Assembly (NCBI RefSeq): GCF_051622035.1
Contig: NC_135356.1
Span: forward strand, 11,890,079 to 11,954,078
Length of the DNA: 64,000 nucleotides
Direction of reading: 5' to 3'
DNA from: Arctopsyche grandis
Lineage: Eukaryota > Arthropoda > Insecta > Trichoptera > Hydropsychidae
Shown here: positions 1 through 11,146 of the stretch, piece after piece
Position numbering within the stretch: the stretch's first letter is position 1
How the letters are laid out: every line of letters starts with the position of its first letter
The notes under the pieces: generated by a model
Databases searched by the model: none
The model's input: only the letters and a program-made list of their open reading frames with translations
Told to the model about the DNA's origin: nothing
Position numbers and translations under genes: made by a program

Positions 1-153
1 TAAACATTGAAATTGTTCATAATTTATACCATCTCCTACTCGTCCCCTACGAGCAGACATCGTTTATGGCCCGTGCGAATTCCTCCCTATCATGGGCAAG
101 CCGAAACAATTTTTCGAGTCCGAGTCCCATCCATGACCTGAATTTGGGTCTCT

Positions 154-890
154 TGTTATGTGGTAGGATCTTACAACCTATGTATATACTTATGTATAAT
201 ACCCTTTAACCTTAAGTTTGAACATCTGTTTCTAATTTAACTACTTATGATGTAATCTCTTAAAGCTATCCCTCATTAATTATGAGACTTTCAATATCTC
301 TATTGCTTCCATCCTGTACAATCAACTATTCTGTTCAATCCTATCTACTTAACTTTTATCTATTATAATTTATGCGAGTTTCTAACACGATTGCTATATA
401 AGACGACACAGTTAATGACCTGTTGAAATACAAAGTATTACTTTTAATAATCTTTATTGCTATAGCTGCATTTTGTCCCACGATACGTGTAAACCCTAAA
501 ATATTATTATCTCTATTTATCTCTATGATAAATTGTGTTTCTACTCAAAATGTCTCGATACTCTCAAAGGATACATAAATCAAATATTAAAACTGTCTTA
601 CACACGGATGTTGCTCTGTATCATAATCACTTTGTTATTTACCAAAATTCTGTGATTGGTTAAAGCTTATCATTCTTTTGTGTATAAATGCTCATGTTAG
701 ATCTATTGAACCTCACTTAATAATTAAACTGCCTTACTAGTAACTTGTGGTAGGACATCGAGACTAGTAACTTGTAATACAAACTTGTATATTAGTCTTG
801 TTTATATTTACTGCTAATTAAAGAATATAATCATTTGACAAAATCTGTGACTATAATATTCTACACCATCTCCTACTTGTCCCCGTAACA
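154..890 (-). mobile_element. Solo LTR with 4-bp target duplication
   Basis: The insert begins TGTTATG and ends CGTAACA, the TG...CA form of retrotransposon long terminal repeats, and is flanked on both sides by ctct (150-153 and 891-894). The duplicate block at 30760-30775 reads straight through as gggtctctggacttg, which is the empty site. No internal coding region is present, so this is a solo LTR left by recombination between two LTRs. A 4-bp duplication fits Ty3/gypsy-type integration. Orientation is inferred: on the minus strand it starts TGTTACGGGGACAAG, close to the sequence just after the retroelement stop codon near position 50. Confidence 0.85.
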
Positions 891-1508
891 CTCTGGACTT
901 GACCCAGCCGGGTAGCATCGGCCTACATATGACTTAAAACCCGGATTCTGGGTATGTATTTAAAATTTCGATGGTTAACGTAAAAATTCAAAATGAGTTT
1001 CAGTCGATACGTTGAAAATATCCAAATATGTGTTATTTATGTACATGATTCATATATGTACATTTGTATGACCTTTATTTGCTCGAGAACTTGATTTTTT
1101 GACCTCTGAGCAAACTGGGAGCGATGGAAAGGTACCGAAAGCAATATAGCGTATGTACTGAAATTTGGCTAAATTTAGAATTTCACCCGTATACAGTGTA
1201 CACATTTGCCTCTTCGAAAGCGAAGTAAGCTTTCGATTTTTATTATTATGTAGAATTTTGCCTTAGACTACTCAGACAATCGTTTCAACATTATCATATC
1301 TGATTTCGTTAACGGTAAGTACTTTATTTTAATTATTTCTTGTAATTCTCTTAAAAAAATCAGTTTTATTCTTGACCGAAAATAAGTATATGTAGTTTTC
1401 ATTATATTTTTTGGAAAACTTCAAAATCCTATAATAATAATGATAGTAATAAAGGAACAAAATCACATATTTGCTAAATGTGCCGATAATATTGTATTCC
1501 TCAAAACG

Positions 1509-1844
1509 GGACATCTACCAATTTTTACGTAATAGTACATATGTGTATTCAAGAAAACGCGTATTTTTTCATAGTTTTTATTTATTAATAAAAAGAACAG
1601 GAATGTTGATGAAGAATGTTTTTCTGATGAACAAATTTTCTTAAGTATTACTGGGTTTGCTTTTAAATAAGAATGAAATTCTTGGCAGGATTTCTTAAAA
1701 TTGATTTTAATTAACAACATCGCTTTAAGAACTACGACTTGCAATTGCGTATTTTCGGTCGTCCACAACTTGTTCATCTGTGAAAAGACTCTTTCTACGG
1801 CTGCATTAGTTCCGGGCAGGCATAAAATGTATTCAACAATTATA

Positions 1845-1845
<1 letters not shown>
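1509..1845 (-). pseudogene. hAT transposase C-terminal (dimerisation) fragment, copy 1
   Basis: The minus-strand translation contains CLPGTNAAVERVFSQMNKLW, the conserved C-terminal dimerisation block of hAT-superfamily transposases (the pattern lPgtNAavERvFS). About 60 residues follow before the reading frame ends. The N-terminal and catalytic regions are missing, cut off at the AT microsatellite. A second copy sits at 31395-31734. The downstream sequence with cctcaaaacgggacatct resembles hAT ends. Dead fragment. Confidence 0.8.
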
Positions 1846-1848
<3 letters not shown>

Positions 1849-1912
<64 letters not shown>

Positions 1913-1940
1913 TATAATTGTATATATATATATATATATA
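1849..1940. repeat. AT dinucleotide microsatellite with palindromic interruption
   Basis: About 60 bases of alternating A and T are flanked by inverted cgtataattg motifs (attatacgatat on the left, atcgtataattg on the right), followed by another 20 bases of TA. Apparent reading frames rich in alternating Tyr and Ile here are artefacts of this repeat. Confidence 0.9.
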
Positions 1941-3211
1941 CAGTGGCGGACTGGCCATACATGCGAACATGCCCGATGGCATGTGGGCCCCACTATCTGT
2001 TAGAAAATATGGGCCCACAGTAAAATTAAATAACTTTTTAACTATTTATAGGATATTGCAACTTTGGGACCTAAAGTTTGGGTATTTCAACAAAACAAAT
2101 CTCTTACGATATATACAAACAACTAATACCTGCTTAACAGCCCAAGGATCGGTTAACTTTTTTTATTAGGCTCGAAATGTAAGTTTCAACATTTGCGTTG
2201 GCCCTTTTGCCGGGCCCATTTCCAACGTTAATATTATGTATATACCAATACCTATGTAACAACTAACTACTGAAATAAAAATGGAAATAAACAAATTTTC
2301 GTGAATAATATAAACAGAATTGCTTAAAACAATTTTGATAGGACGATTCATCATCAACCAGCGATTTTAATTTACTTCATACTTTCAAAATAACATTTGA
2401 TTATACTTCGATGATATAGTAAGATTTAAATACACAATTTTAAACAGTTTCCGAATATAAAATCTATTCCTAATTTAGACACATCCATGTAAATAGAAAT
2501 ATAGGATAGGGGCCCCCTCAATTAACATTAATTGAAAATATTATGCATTTTTTTCAGGGACGTAATTTGGGGGGGCCATAGGGGGGCACTCGCCCCCCTA
2601 AACTAAGGAATAGTGTGAAATTAGAAAATATTATGAATTTAATGATTAATGAGATATTATGGATCTATGAATGCTACGTTTATTTCTTATGTATGTTACT
2701 TTTGGGTAACTAATAAAATAATCGCTGCTATGTGCTTTGAAGAGAAACAAACAAAACTTTATCTATTGTTATTACGTACATGTACATAGATAAAGTGAAA
2801 AGACAGTTGGTAAAAATTAAGTTAATTGATAGTTTTTTGATGACTCAGTTTGATGGTCGATTTATGTTGACCATGTGAAGATTTGTGGAAAAAAATTTTC
2901 CTTTTTTCGGCGGTTTTTTCTCTTTACATAATATTTTTTTATAATTACTATTTCAAAAATAAGCTTATTTTTTTCATATTTTATAACTCAATAAGGTGTA
3001 TGCAAAGAATATTTTCCATTTGTATTCCGATATAAAAAAGATTTTTTGAAAAAAAATTCAATTTGACCAATCTTTGCCTGCCCCCCCCCCCCCAAGAAAA
3101 CGCTGAAATGACGTCCCTGACGTGGTGGAAAGAAGAAAATTTTGTTATATGGGGGGGGGGGACAAATTTTTTTAACCCTGGGGGGGCCCCCTTTGACTCC
3201 TGGCATGCACT
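1941..3211 (-). mobile_element. hAT-type element, truncated copy (family of 36005-37556)
   Basis: It starts with the terminal repeat CAGTGGCGGACTGG and follows the 36005-37556 element in reverse orientation. It stops at gcatgcactg, about 20 bases short of the other terminus, and joins directly to the 5' flank of the paralogue pseudogene. C and G homopolymers (3080-3094, 3151-3162) are present. A 41-bp hairpin (2756-2796, ACTTTATCTAT...ATAGATAAAGT) is absent from the sister copy and matches the right end of the element at 37846-39038. No transposase is recognisable, so it is non-autonomous. Confidence 0.75.
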
Positions 3212-3241
3212 GGTTTCAACGTTTCAAGGATTTATCATTCA

Positions 3242-3773
3242 ACGTCGCACGACGGAAGAATATGCACCGTATACAAAGAATATGCAAATAAGTATCAATA
3301 CTTTTTTACACATAAATTGTACTAAATTAATTGTATATTGAATTCTATTAGGTGCCGGGAGTCCAAGTCTCACAACACGGAACAATATTTTTACTTTTGA
3401 AAGGACACATGTGAGTCATCTTAATCAATTTTCTTTGTGCTCACCGTATTTAGACTAATTATACGATGACAATTTCAGACTTGAATTAACCATCGATGGA
3501 GGAGTGTATCTAGTGAATTTGGAATACGGCATAAAAGTGGCAATTTCCGCTTGCGGAACCATGTCAGCCATGGAACATCCCAAAGGAAAAGTTTTCGAAT
3601 ACACATCGAAAGTAGAAATACAAGCTGCTAACAAAAGAGGCATTAGGTAAAACCAATCATGTGTGTATGGTCGTTTTAAAAAGTAATAGATATTGTTTCT
3701 AGCGTGTGCGAAACGTTTTAGATATGCAAAAATGTGGAAGAAAGGCGTGTCTTTCACTACCGATGACCGCGCC
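3242..3773 (+). pseudogene. Truncated third copy of the 7-exon paralogue gene
   Basis: This matches exons 1-3 and the start of exon 4 of the gene at 32089-33285. Exon 1 is 3242-3268, but the start codon reads ACG instead of ATG. Exon 2 is 3352-3410, exon 3 is 3479-3646, and exon 4 begins at 3722 and breaks off at 3773. The splice sites of exons 2 and 3 are intact. After 3773 the sequence switches to an inverted fragment of another mobile element. Exons 5-7 are absent. With start codon and 3' half lost it is almost certainly non-functional, although the remaining exons are nearly identical to the intact copy, so the duplication is recent. Confidence 0.85.
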
Positions 3774-4235
3774 TTATATTCCTCAAATACATAGATAAAG
3801 TCGTGGGTTGGTCACATCCGAATTTTTTTAATAAAGTCAATGTATGTAATTGCAATTTTTATTTTAGGTGGATTGTTTCGATGAATAATTACTAGACGGT
3901 ACAATCTATCATGACGGAATCAAAGTGATGTTTTTTTAATTTATTTATTGTATTTTATTTAATCTTAGAAATCTATGGATACGAACCGAAAATTTAAAGA
4001 ATGTATTTTAAAGAATGTCCAAACTCTCAAAATAAAAACACCAATATGGGAGTATTTTTTGCGTGAAACATCGGGTGAGTTTTTGCAAAATGCAATTGAA
4101 CGTTTTTGAAATATGAAAACATGCAATTGAACTTTTTTTCTTATACATTTAATCCCAGTGCTAGCACCGGGATCCCGGGATCGGAAATTCCCAGCACCGC
4201 AATCCCAGTGCTGAAGTAACCTTCCGGGACTGGAA
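3774..4235 (-). repeat. Dispersed-element debris (inverted relative to 46658-46930 and 37846-37890)
   Basis: 3774-3822 is the reverse complement of the first 50 bases of the element at 37846. About 3935-4235 is the reverse complement of 46658-46930 in the 5-kb repeat unit. It includes a GC-rich internally palindromic tract (4153-4220) built from variants of accgggatcccgg and cagtgct. No coding potential is seen. Confidence 0.65.
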
Positions 4236-4673
4236 GCACTAGTGTGTATATTTATGATCCATTGCGTGTGGCATTGTCTTCGATTAAACCACGACTGGAT
4301 AAATTATCTAATAACAAAAAAGCTCATATGTATGTCTTATTTTTTTATTTTCATTTTTTATCTTTGTATATACATATTGTACTTCTTTGAATTCAATAAA
4401 ATAAATTTTGCTACTAAGATTTTATTTTATTTTAATTTGTTTACAAGTTTTCAACCATATACACATATAACCCTTTAATTTTAAATATGATGCCGGTCCG
4501 TGAGAATTACTGAAAAATATATACTGGTCCGCCAGCTGAAAAAATTTGAGTAGCACTGCACCAGAGACGTTGAAAAATTTGTCAATTTCTGTAAACTCGC
4601 GATTTAATTATTCTTTCGCTTTTGGGATTCTGTTCCACTGAAATTCTTCTTTAAATTACTCATTAAAAAAAAA

Positions 4674-4783
<110 letters not shown>

Positions 4784-5567
4784 CGCGAAAGATTTCTCAA
4801 CTACAGAAATAACATTGGTTCATAGCATAGCAATGAGTTAATTTTTATATAAAACGATCAAACACGTTTCTGGAGTTAGTTTAATTATAATTAATCGCGA
4901 TCCGATTCCAGAGCGTGTTCAAAATCAACTGACGAAAAATCTGAACGAACACACCGAAGTTGTGAAATTGACATATTTTGGTCGCGTTCGACGATTTATT
5001 AATGGAAAGACGTTGAATTTATATTGACAAAAGAGGTCGACTTTTATCCCATTATAAAACCGACATGCTTTTGACTTTTACGACGGTCTGAGATTATGAT
5101 TTTGGTCCGAGATTTCAATTTTATTCAAGAAAATAGTACTTTGGAAAAAAATTAATCTTCATATTCAGTTGTAAAATTTTATTGATTTTCACGCCTCATT
5201 GAATTTTGTTTTATTGTTTTAGCACTAAAAAAGTATATACTTGTACAAGCGTAAGAGAGAATTCCCAACTAAACATATGTATGTACATAAAATAAAACGA
5301 GGTGCAAATATGTAGGTTGAAAAATAAGAGGTTTACAAAGAAACTTTCAGTACAAGTTAAAAATCAATGAAAAAGGCGCCCCCATTGCGGGGTCTGCGAG
5401 CGCGGTAGTTACGCCACTGTTAATGACATGTGAACATAAAGTTCAAAATTGCACCAGGCTCATGTCCACATTAAATAAGAAGAGGTTAGTAAAAAGGAAA
5501 TGGTGCTATATGAAAATGAGGGCTCACGGCATGGCCTGGGCATCGAGGGGGGGGGGGCAGTCATGGC

Positions 5568-5700
5568 TAGAGGTAGGACCGGAAGCGCGCCGTCTATTGT
5601 TCCATTATTGTAAATGCTTTGTAAAAAAGGGTCGGCAAACCTTCAACAATGCATTTACAACATGTGAACAATGAACAGCGCGCTCTGGGTCCGCTCTTTA
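5568..5700. mobile_element. hAT-type MITE, family M1, copy 1
   Basis: A 133-bp foldback element beginning TAGAGGTAGG and ending GCTCTTTA. It is flanked by perfect 8-bp target duplications gtcatggc (5560-5567 and 5701-5708). The interior holds the family signature: tattgttc, tgtaaatgc, a short hairpin around tttgtaaaaaaggg and cggcaaacctt, then tgcatttacaaca and gaacaat. Five further independent insertions are at 35683, 39326, 39623 and 44703 (the last copied at 54932 and 62605). No coding capacity; the 8-bp duplication points to mobilisation by a hAT transposase. Confidence 0.9.
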
Positions 5701-5715
5701 GTCATGGCTCTAACC

Positions 5716-7344
5716 CAGGCCTGGGCAAACCGCAGCCCGCCGAGTATTTTGGTGCAGCCCGCGAGCAATATTCAAAAAAGTTTACTTTTTTCTGATCTAA
5801 AATTTTTTTGTTGATTTGTTAAATGTTTTATCGTTTCTGAGATAAGATAGAATTCGAATTTGGACCAAACTAGAATACAAACTTTAATAAGCAATTATCA
5901 TCAATATTAGAATCGATCACATGGTACTCGATAGCTCTCGACGAAAATAATGATCGAAAAGATACCGCACACTTATTAATTTTCATACGCGGATGTAATT
6001 CAATTTGAAATTATTGAAGAGCTTTTGTCATTGGAATCACGTAACGATCAAACAACAGGAGCTGATATTTTTGAAAAAGTTGTTAATTGATTCAAAAAAT
6101 AACAACTGATGGGACACCAAGTTTGACCGGTAAAAATATTGGACCATTAAAGAAAATCCAGGAAAAATTTGCGAAAATTGTCCTGATTGCAATTTAATTA
6201 TAATTTAATGTATTTTATGTACATCAAAAAGTATTGTGCAAAAATGTGTTAAAAGTTGAACATGTGACAGCTTGTATTATTAAACTTGTAAATTCAAGAC
6301 GATCGAGTGGCTTGAAACACACAATTCATTGCTTTTCTTCAAGTTATTGAATCTGAGTTCACAATTATTATTTATCATAATCATATTCGATGGCTTAGCC
6401 TAGGAAAAATACTTCAGCGAGTATGGGATACAAAAGAAGAAATCATTCTATTAATGAAAATAATTACCTACTTTCCCGAATTAACTGATAATGACTGGCT
6501 GTGTGATTTTGCTTTTACTTTGGACATCTTGACACACTTAAATACTTTCATCACAGTGTTCCAAGGGGAAAATTTATATTTCCATGATATGGTGAAAAGT
6601 TTGAATGCATTTAAATTAAAACGACGACTGTTTTTTTCACCATTTATTGATTAAACGGGCAGACCACTTTTCAACCATGAAATTGCTGAAGATACCAGAA
6701 AATAAATTTGAAGAATATGGTGAAATTATCAACGATTTCAGTGGTGAGTTTCCATGAAGATTTGGCGACTTCCAAAAAATTGAGATAGGCTTGGCAATCA
6801 TACGAGATCAATTGCAATATATATTGATAGCGTAACGACGGAGATATAAATTAAGATTATATATTTACAGTGGGATGCTGATTTAAGGGAATTACATATG
6901 AATTAAATTACACCGTTATGAAGAAATTTGCAAAATTTACAACGCCCTTAAAAAAAATACGGAAAAATTCGGCAAACTTAAAGATTTTGCTCAAAAAATG
7001 TTGGTGGTTTTTTGATCAACCTTAAATATGTAAACAAACATTTTCAATCATGAATATCAATAAAAATTCTTTACAATCAAGTATCACAGATGAAAGTTTA
7101 CAAGCCTTTTTTAAGAATTTCAACTACAAAATTTTCTCCTGAAATTAAAAAACTGTTAAAAATGTAAAACAGTTTCACTCGTCAAATTAAATGTTTGTTT
7201 TGTATGAAATTTAAAAAAATGTATGTTTTAATTCCATTCACGATAATAAATAATGTATATCTAAAAATAGTATTTTACTTGCGGCCCGCCGCTCATTTTT
7301 AATTTCTAATGTGGCCCTTCATCCAAAAAGTTCGCCCAAGCCTG
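5716..7344 (+). mobile_element. Decayed hAT transposon with GTF2IRD2-like transposase
   Basis: The ends CAGGCCTGGGCAAAC and GCCCAAGCCTG are imperfect terminal inverted repeats of a common hAT type. The inside carries plus-strand remnants of a transposase of the kind found in GTF2IRD2/ZBED5-like proteins: EELLSLESRNDQTTGADIFE near 6013, a tract with RWLSLGKILQRVWDTKEEI near 6390, and the stretch to LDILTHLNTFITVFQGE before 6570. Stops and frame changes separate the pieces. The outer 8-mers (ctctaacc and ttctagag) no longer match well, so the insertion is old. The left end lies 16 bases beyond the M1 MITE at 5568-5700. Confidence 0.7.
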
Positions 7345-7844
7345 TTCTAGAGCTTTTTTATTTATTCTTTATTTCACATATTTATATCAGCATTGAACAT
7401 ATCCTATGAGGATAGTCTATTTTACCTACATATGATGGTTGATTTATCAATTATACACGAATGAAATTTTATTATTACATAGATTCAACGATTTCTTTAA
7501 CCACGAAAATACATACCGGAACACCGTCCCGGTGCGTTCCACCACAAAAAACGCATTTGATATTGCCAAGTTCTATCGTATTCTGTTTTCCTCATAATCT
7601 TTGTACGTATGTATTTAATTTAATGACTTCCTTTTGTTTAACCACTATGTTATATATGTTTATCACCCGTGCAAATAACGATTGCAAAGCTGTACTTTTG
7701 TGTAACTTAATTTCTATAATGCATATCAAACTTATACTGGAATGGGTTGTTGCATTTGATGTTCTTACATATGAAAACACGCTGTGTTGACGACCTTTGA
7801 ATGAAATTTTATCAAAAATACAGCGTATTATTTTTTTTCATGAG

Positions 7845-7925
7845 GTCAGCTCACGTGATCGAACCCGGTGATCTCTCAGTGCTTAGCACTATCGCCACCA
7901 CCGAGCCATGCTGCTGGCTATTTAC
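7845..7925 (-). mobile_element. SINE head fragment (tRNA-derived)
   Basis: Read on the minus strand it gives gccagcagcatggctcggtg, then a cactgagag segment and gggttcgatc, matching the head of the SINE at 34379. The A-box-like tggctcggtgg and B-box-like ggttcgatc of an RNA polymerase III promoter are both recognisable. Only the head is present, with no tail. The flanking 7345-7844 and 7926-9990 show no recognisable gene. 8240-8340 resembles the arms of the foldback at 29155-29755, and 8743-8790 starts cagtggtgtagtg like a hAT end. Confidence 0.6.
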
Positions 7926-9991
7926 GACCCATAGTGAGTTAATAAATAATAATAATACCAAAAAATATATCTACTGGTTTCAAACGAGTCAGTGTTCACT
8001 GCAAGGTTTTCATGTTTTATAAAGCCTAGGGGAATGACATACTGGCTGGCACCTGACCGCACTTACAAACGACAATTGACCGATGAATTGCGTTGGTCAT
8101 GCAAATACCGCCAATCTTACAGCTTGTTCGCAAATTTAATGAAACAAGCAATTTAGCGAATAGGGTATAAAATATAGAAAACGGATTATTGCGTAAATTC
8201 CGATAGCGGACACGACAATCGTTGCCACAAAATTCGCGAATCCGGAATACCTGGCACTCGAATTCTCGTTAGTACAATAATTCGCGTGGATAACTTTCGA
8301 CTGATGGAGTTTTGGGTGCCAGACGTTCCGTGATTGAGATTTTAGTGACTTGCGCGAGATCGCTTTTTGCTGAATAATCGCCGAACCATAAAATATATAG
8401 AGATTTTATTGTAATATGTTTGATACGCGTGCTTATAATGATCGACAACATTAACATTGAATGTATAAATAATATATGCACTGCGTGTAAGTAAATATGC
8501 TTGCACAAATATTTGTGTGTGTAGATACATATGTATGTATCTACATTGTATATCGAAATAGGGTCCCCATTTTGATCCCCATTATGGGAATCACTCAGCT
8601 ATGTACATAATTGTTAATCCAACGATTTAATTACATAGATGATAATATACATTGTAAATGTACAACTTATAGCTTAAGTAATGATTATTACACTTTGCTT
8701 GTCGTTTTTACCGTACATCCTTATCTCGTATTAAGTCCAATTCAGTGGTGTAGTGCTAAACTTTGAGGTGCCGGTACCCTCGATTTTGCACTTTCTTTGC
8801 ATTATGCAAGAAATGCATCGAGTGTATCCTCAAAGCAATCTTCGAGCGATGAATGTATCCTTCACTTCATGACACAAAGCCGTTTAGCCGTTCGTCGTAG
8901 AATCGTTTTTTTATGAATTGCATCAATAATATACATACAAGTATGTACATATCCTGAATTCCTAGCTAAGCATTTTTTTTTTAATTATCTGGGTGGAGTT
9001 TAGAAATCCAAAGGCTTGTAAAAAATTAAAGAGCCATGGGCTGGATTAAAGGTAAATCCGACTCAGCTTAAGGGCGCGAACACACAGCGAGGGATGCGGT
9101 ATCTTGTACGTGGGATATTTTTTTTAGATAGTTTTAAACATACAAAAAAAAACACGCGTATACGGCGTAGTATACGCGGTATCGTGCAGTATATACATAG
9201 GATCGTCTATTCAATGGAGCGGTCTCGTTGAAATTCTATAGAATTGTTTATACTAACTTGACGTTGATATATACCAATTCGACCCTTCGGACGGGACTTG
9301 ACTAAAATTTTCCGAAATTCACCATGCAAAAACAGGTATCATTTTACCTATCCCAAATACCAGGTTCTTTATTAAATTTAAATATATAAATCTACAAAAT
9401 TTAGTTATTCTTATAGTTTAATTACAATCTACTTATAAACTGTGCGGTTTTTCCAGATAGAAATCAGAATGAAACAGGGGAAAAACGTGGTTGTGCAATT
9501 GCAATGCGATATTTTCCTCCTACAAGCATGTATGCATGTGTAATACACTAGTTGCAGTTTTCGTCGGATGTCCATATCTTACATGCATTATGACTGGAAA
9601 TATTGTATTTGAGTTATGCTTGATTTGAATCATATGCATAAATTATTATTTAAGTATTAAAAAATAAATTTTGATTGATATCTAATCGTAAATTAATTAT
9701 CTAGCTCGGTGGATTATCACGTTAGTGCACTAACTACGATTTTTCATCGAGAAAATGCTAATTACATCAATTACGTGAATATGATTTGTTTTCCTGTTAC
9801 TCATCGCAGTAGTTCTTCTTATTCTTACATTATTATATTTAAAATCAAAAAAACTTGATATATGTACATACATTATATATTATACACATGTATACATAAA
9901 GTAAAAATCAAAATCGTGATTTTAGTTATTATTTCGAAAAGGAATTGATGCATGATTTGAAACTTTTTTATGTATGTATGTATGTACATAC

Positions 9992-10130
9992 CCGATCTCC
10001 GTGACGAGCCGGAATGTGAAATTACCGAAAAAGCAAATATCGGAAGGCAAAGATCGAAAATGGAAGAATGGAACAAGGCTGAATGACAAAAAAAGAGAGA
10101 TAATTTCACCGCATGCCAGTCATATATTTA
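9992..10130. mobile_element. Fragment of the MITE family at 15342 and 18360
   Basis: It begins gatctccgtgacgagcc, the terminal sequence of the element at 15342, includes the cggaaggcaaagatcgaaaa block, and ends in aaagagagataatttcaccg, which is also inside the 18360 element. The other terminus is missing. Non-coding. Confidence 0.6.
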
Positions 10131-10215
10131 TTTTATTTATTTTTATTTTTTTATTTTTTTATTTAATTTACACCAAGAAGGCCTAACAGGTAAACCCAAT
10201 GCACCTTCCTGTCCA
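10131..10215 (-). mobile_element. 3' tail of a LINE or SINE (minus strand)
   Basis: On the minus strand it reads ggacaggaaggtgcattggg, then tttacctgttaggccttc, then an A-rich tail with aataaaaa repeats. This is the same tail hairpin as at 34765-34830. It may be a 5'-truncated SINE or LINE; the head is absent. Confidence 0.6.
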
Positions 10216-10329
10216 AAGACAATTATATAAACATATATGTACACCATCCATATATACACAAATTCTTACACGTATACACAAATACACATACATACATTCA
10301 TAAATTCTACTGCTTCCTCTTCCGTTTCG

Positions 10330-10960
10330 TCTCCATTGGCTCAACCTCCGTTGGCTCAATCAAAACTGCCATTTCTTGTCTCAAAGAAAGTCACGCGCCA
10401 AACTGGGAGACCGAAAATTGGTAATTTATTACCAAAATGTACGAGGTCTCAGGACAAAGCTGGCTGCGTTTAATTCAGCCGTTTCTACTATTTGTGATGA
10501 TATGGTAGCACTAACGGAAACATGGTTGACTTCATCATTTTTTGATGCTGAACTTTTTGATTCTTCCTGGAGGGTGCATCGTCGCGATAGAGTAGATCGA
10601 CGATCGACGTGGTGGTGGTGTATTATTTGCTTGTCGTGATTGGTTTCGGTCAGTCCGGATGACAAATTTTGAAACTCTATCTGGTGAGGACTTATGGAAT
10701 TCATAACTTGAAAATCATAATCGAGAAAGAATATTACGAAATACAAAAACCTTGTAAACATAGAATGAATTCAAGACGATAAACGATATATAGTAATAAT
10801 AATTATTATTTTTAGTTGTTTGTGTATATATATGTTTTGTTTTTGTTATGTCTAATTTATTATTTTGTTTCTTGTCTTTTCTGTTATATTTTTGACCATT
10901 GTGGCGCATTCCTGTAATGCTACAACGGTCCAAACTTTAAATAAATAAATAAATATAAAA
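10330..10960 (+). pseudogene. CR1-like LINE, endonuclease start plus 3' tail, reverse transcriptase deleted
   Basis: One plus-strand frame reads KLVIYYQNVRGLRTKLAAFN and then DDMVALTETWL, the N-terminus of the apurinic-type endonuclease of non-LTR retrotransposons. The frame breaks near 10640. From about 10840 the sequence is a LINE 3' end: a stem with ggcgcatt and cctgtaatgc, then a run of aaat repeats (10938-10955). The middle, including all of the reverse transcriptase, is missing, so this is an internally deleted dead copy. A TA microsatellite follows at 10997-11036. Confidence 0.75.
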
Positions 10961-10990
10961 ATACACATATATACATATACATACACACCT

Positions 10991-11043
<53 letters not shown>

Positions 11044-11146
11044 AAATAGCATACATATATAAATAAAGATAAAACCAACACACATACACATTATGCTAAA
11101 TAATAAAATTACAAAATGAAAACAACATGTGTAAATATGTATGTAG

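Larger units (their letters stand above)
1..1848. repeat. Segmental duplication block, copy 1 (partner 30616-31734)
   Basis: This stretch is repeated in direct orientation from 30616 to about 31734. The two copies match almost base for base apart from the LTR inserted here at 154-890 and a roughly 44-base stretch before the hAT piece that only copy 2 has. Read on the minus strand, the first 150 bases and the bases after 890 contain an open stretch ending near position 52 (LEKLFRLAHDREEFARAIND then stop). It looks like the C-terminus of a retroelement polyprotein, class uncertain. The block ends in an AT microsatellite next to the paralogue gene family, so block and gene 5' end were probably duplicated together. 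Confidence 0.85.

Noticed and set aside
1463-2018. Long Tyr-Ile repeat open frames
   Set aside because: They translate the AT microsatellite; only the hAT dimerisation segment before it is meaningful.
4153-4220. GC-rich palindromic tract as a terminator or structured RNA
   Set aside because: It is a dispersed repeat, present inverted at 46658-46725, and has no context suggesting an RNA gene.
9060-9300. GC-rich tract with cgcgaacacacagcg as a transposon end
   Set aside because: No inverted partner end or target duplication was found.
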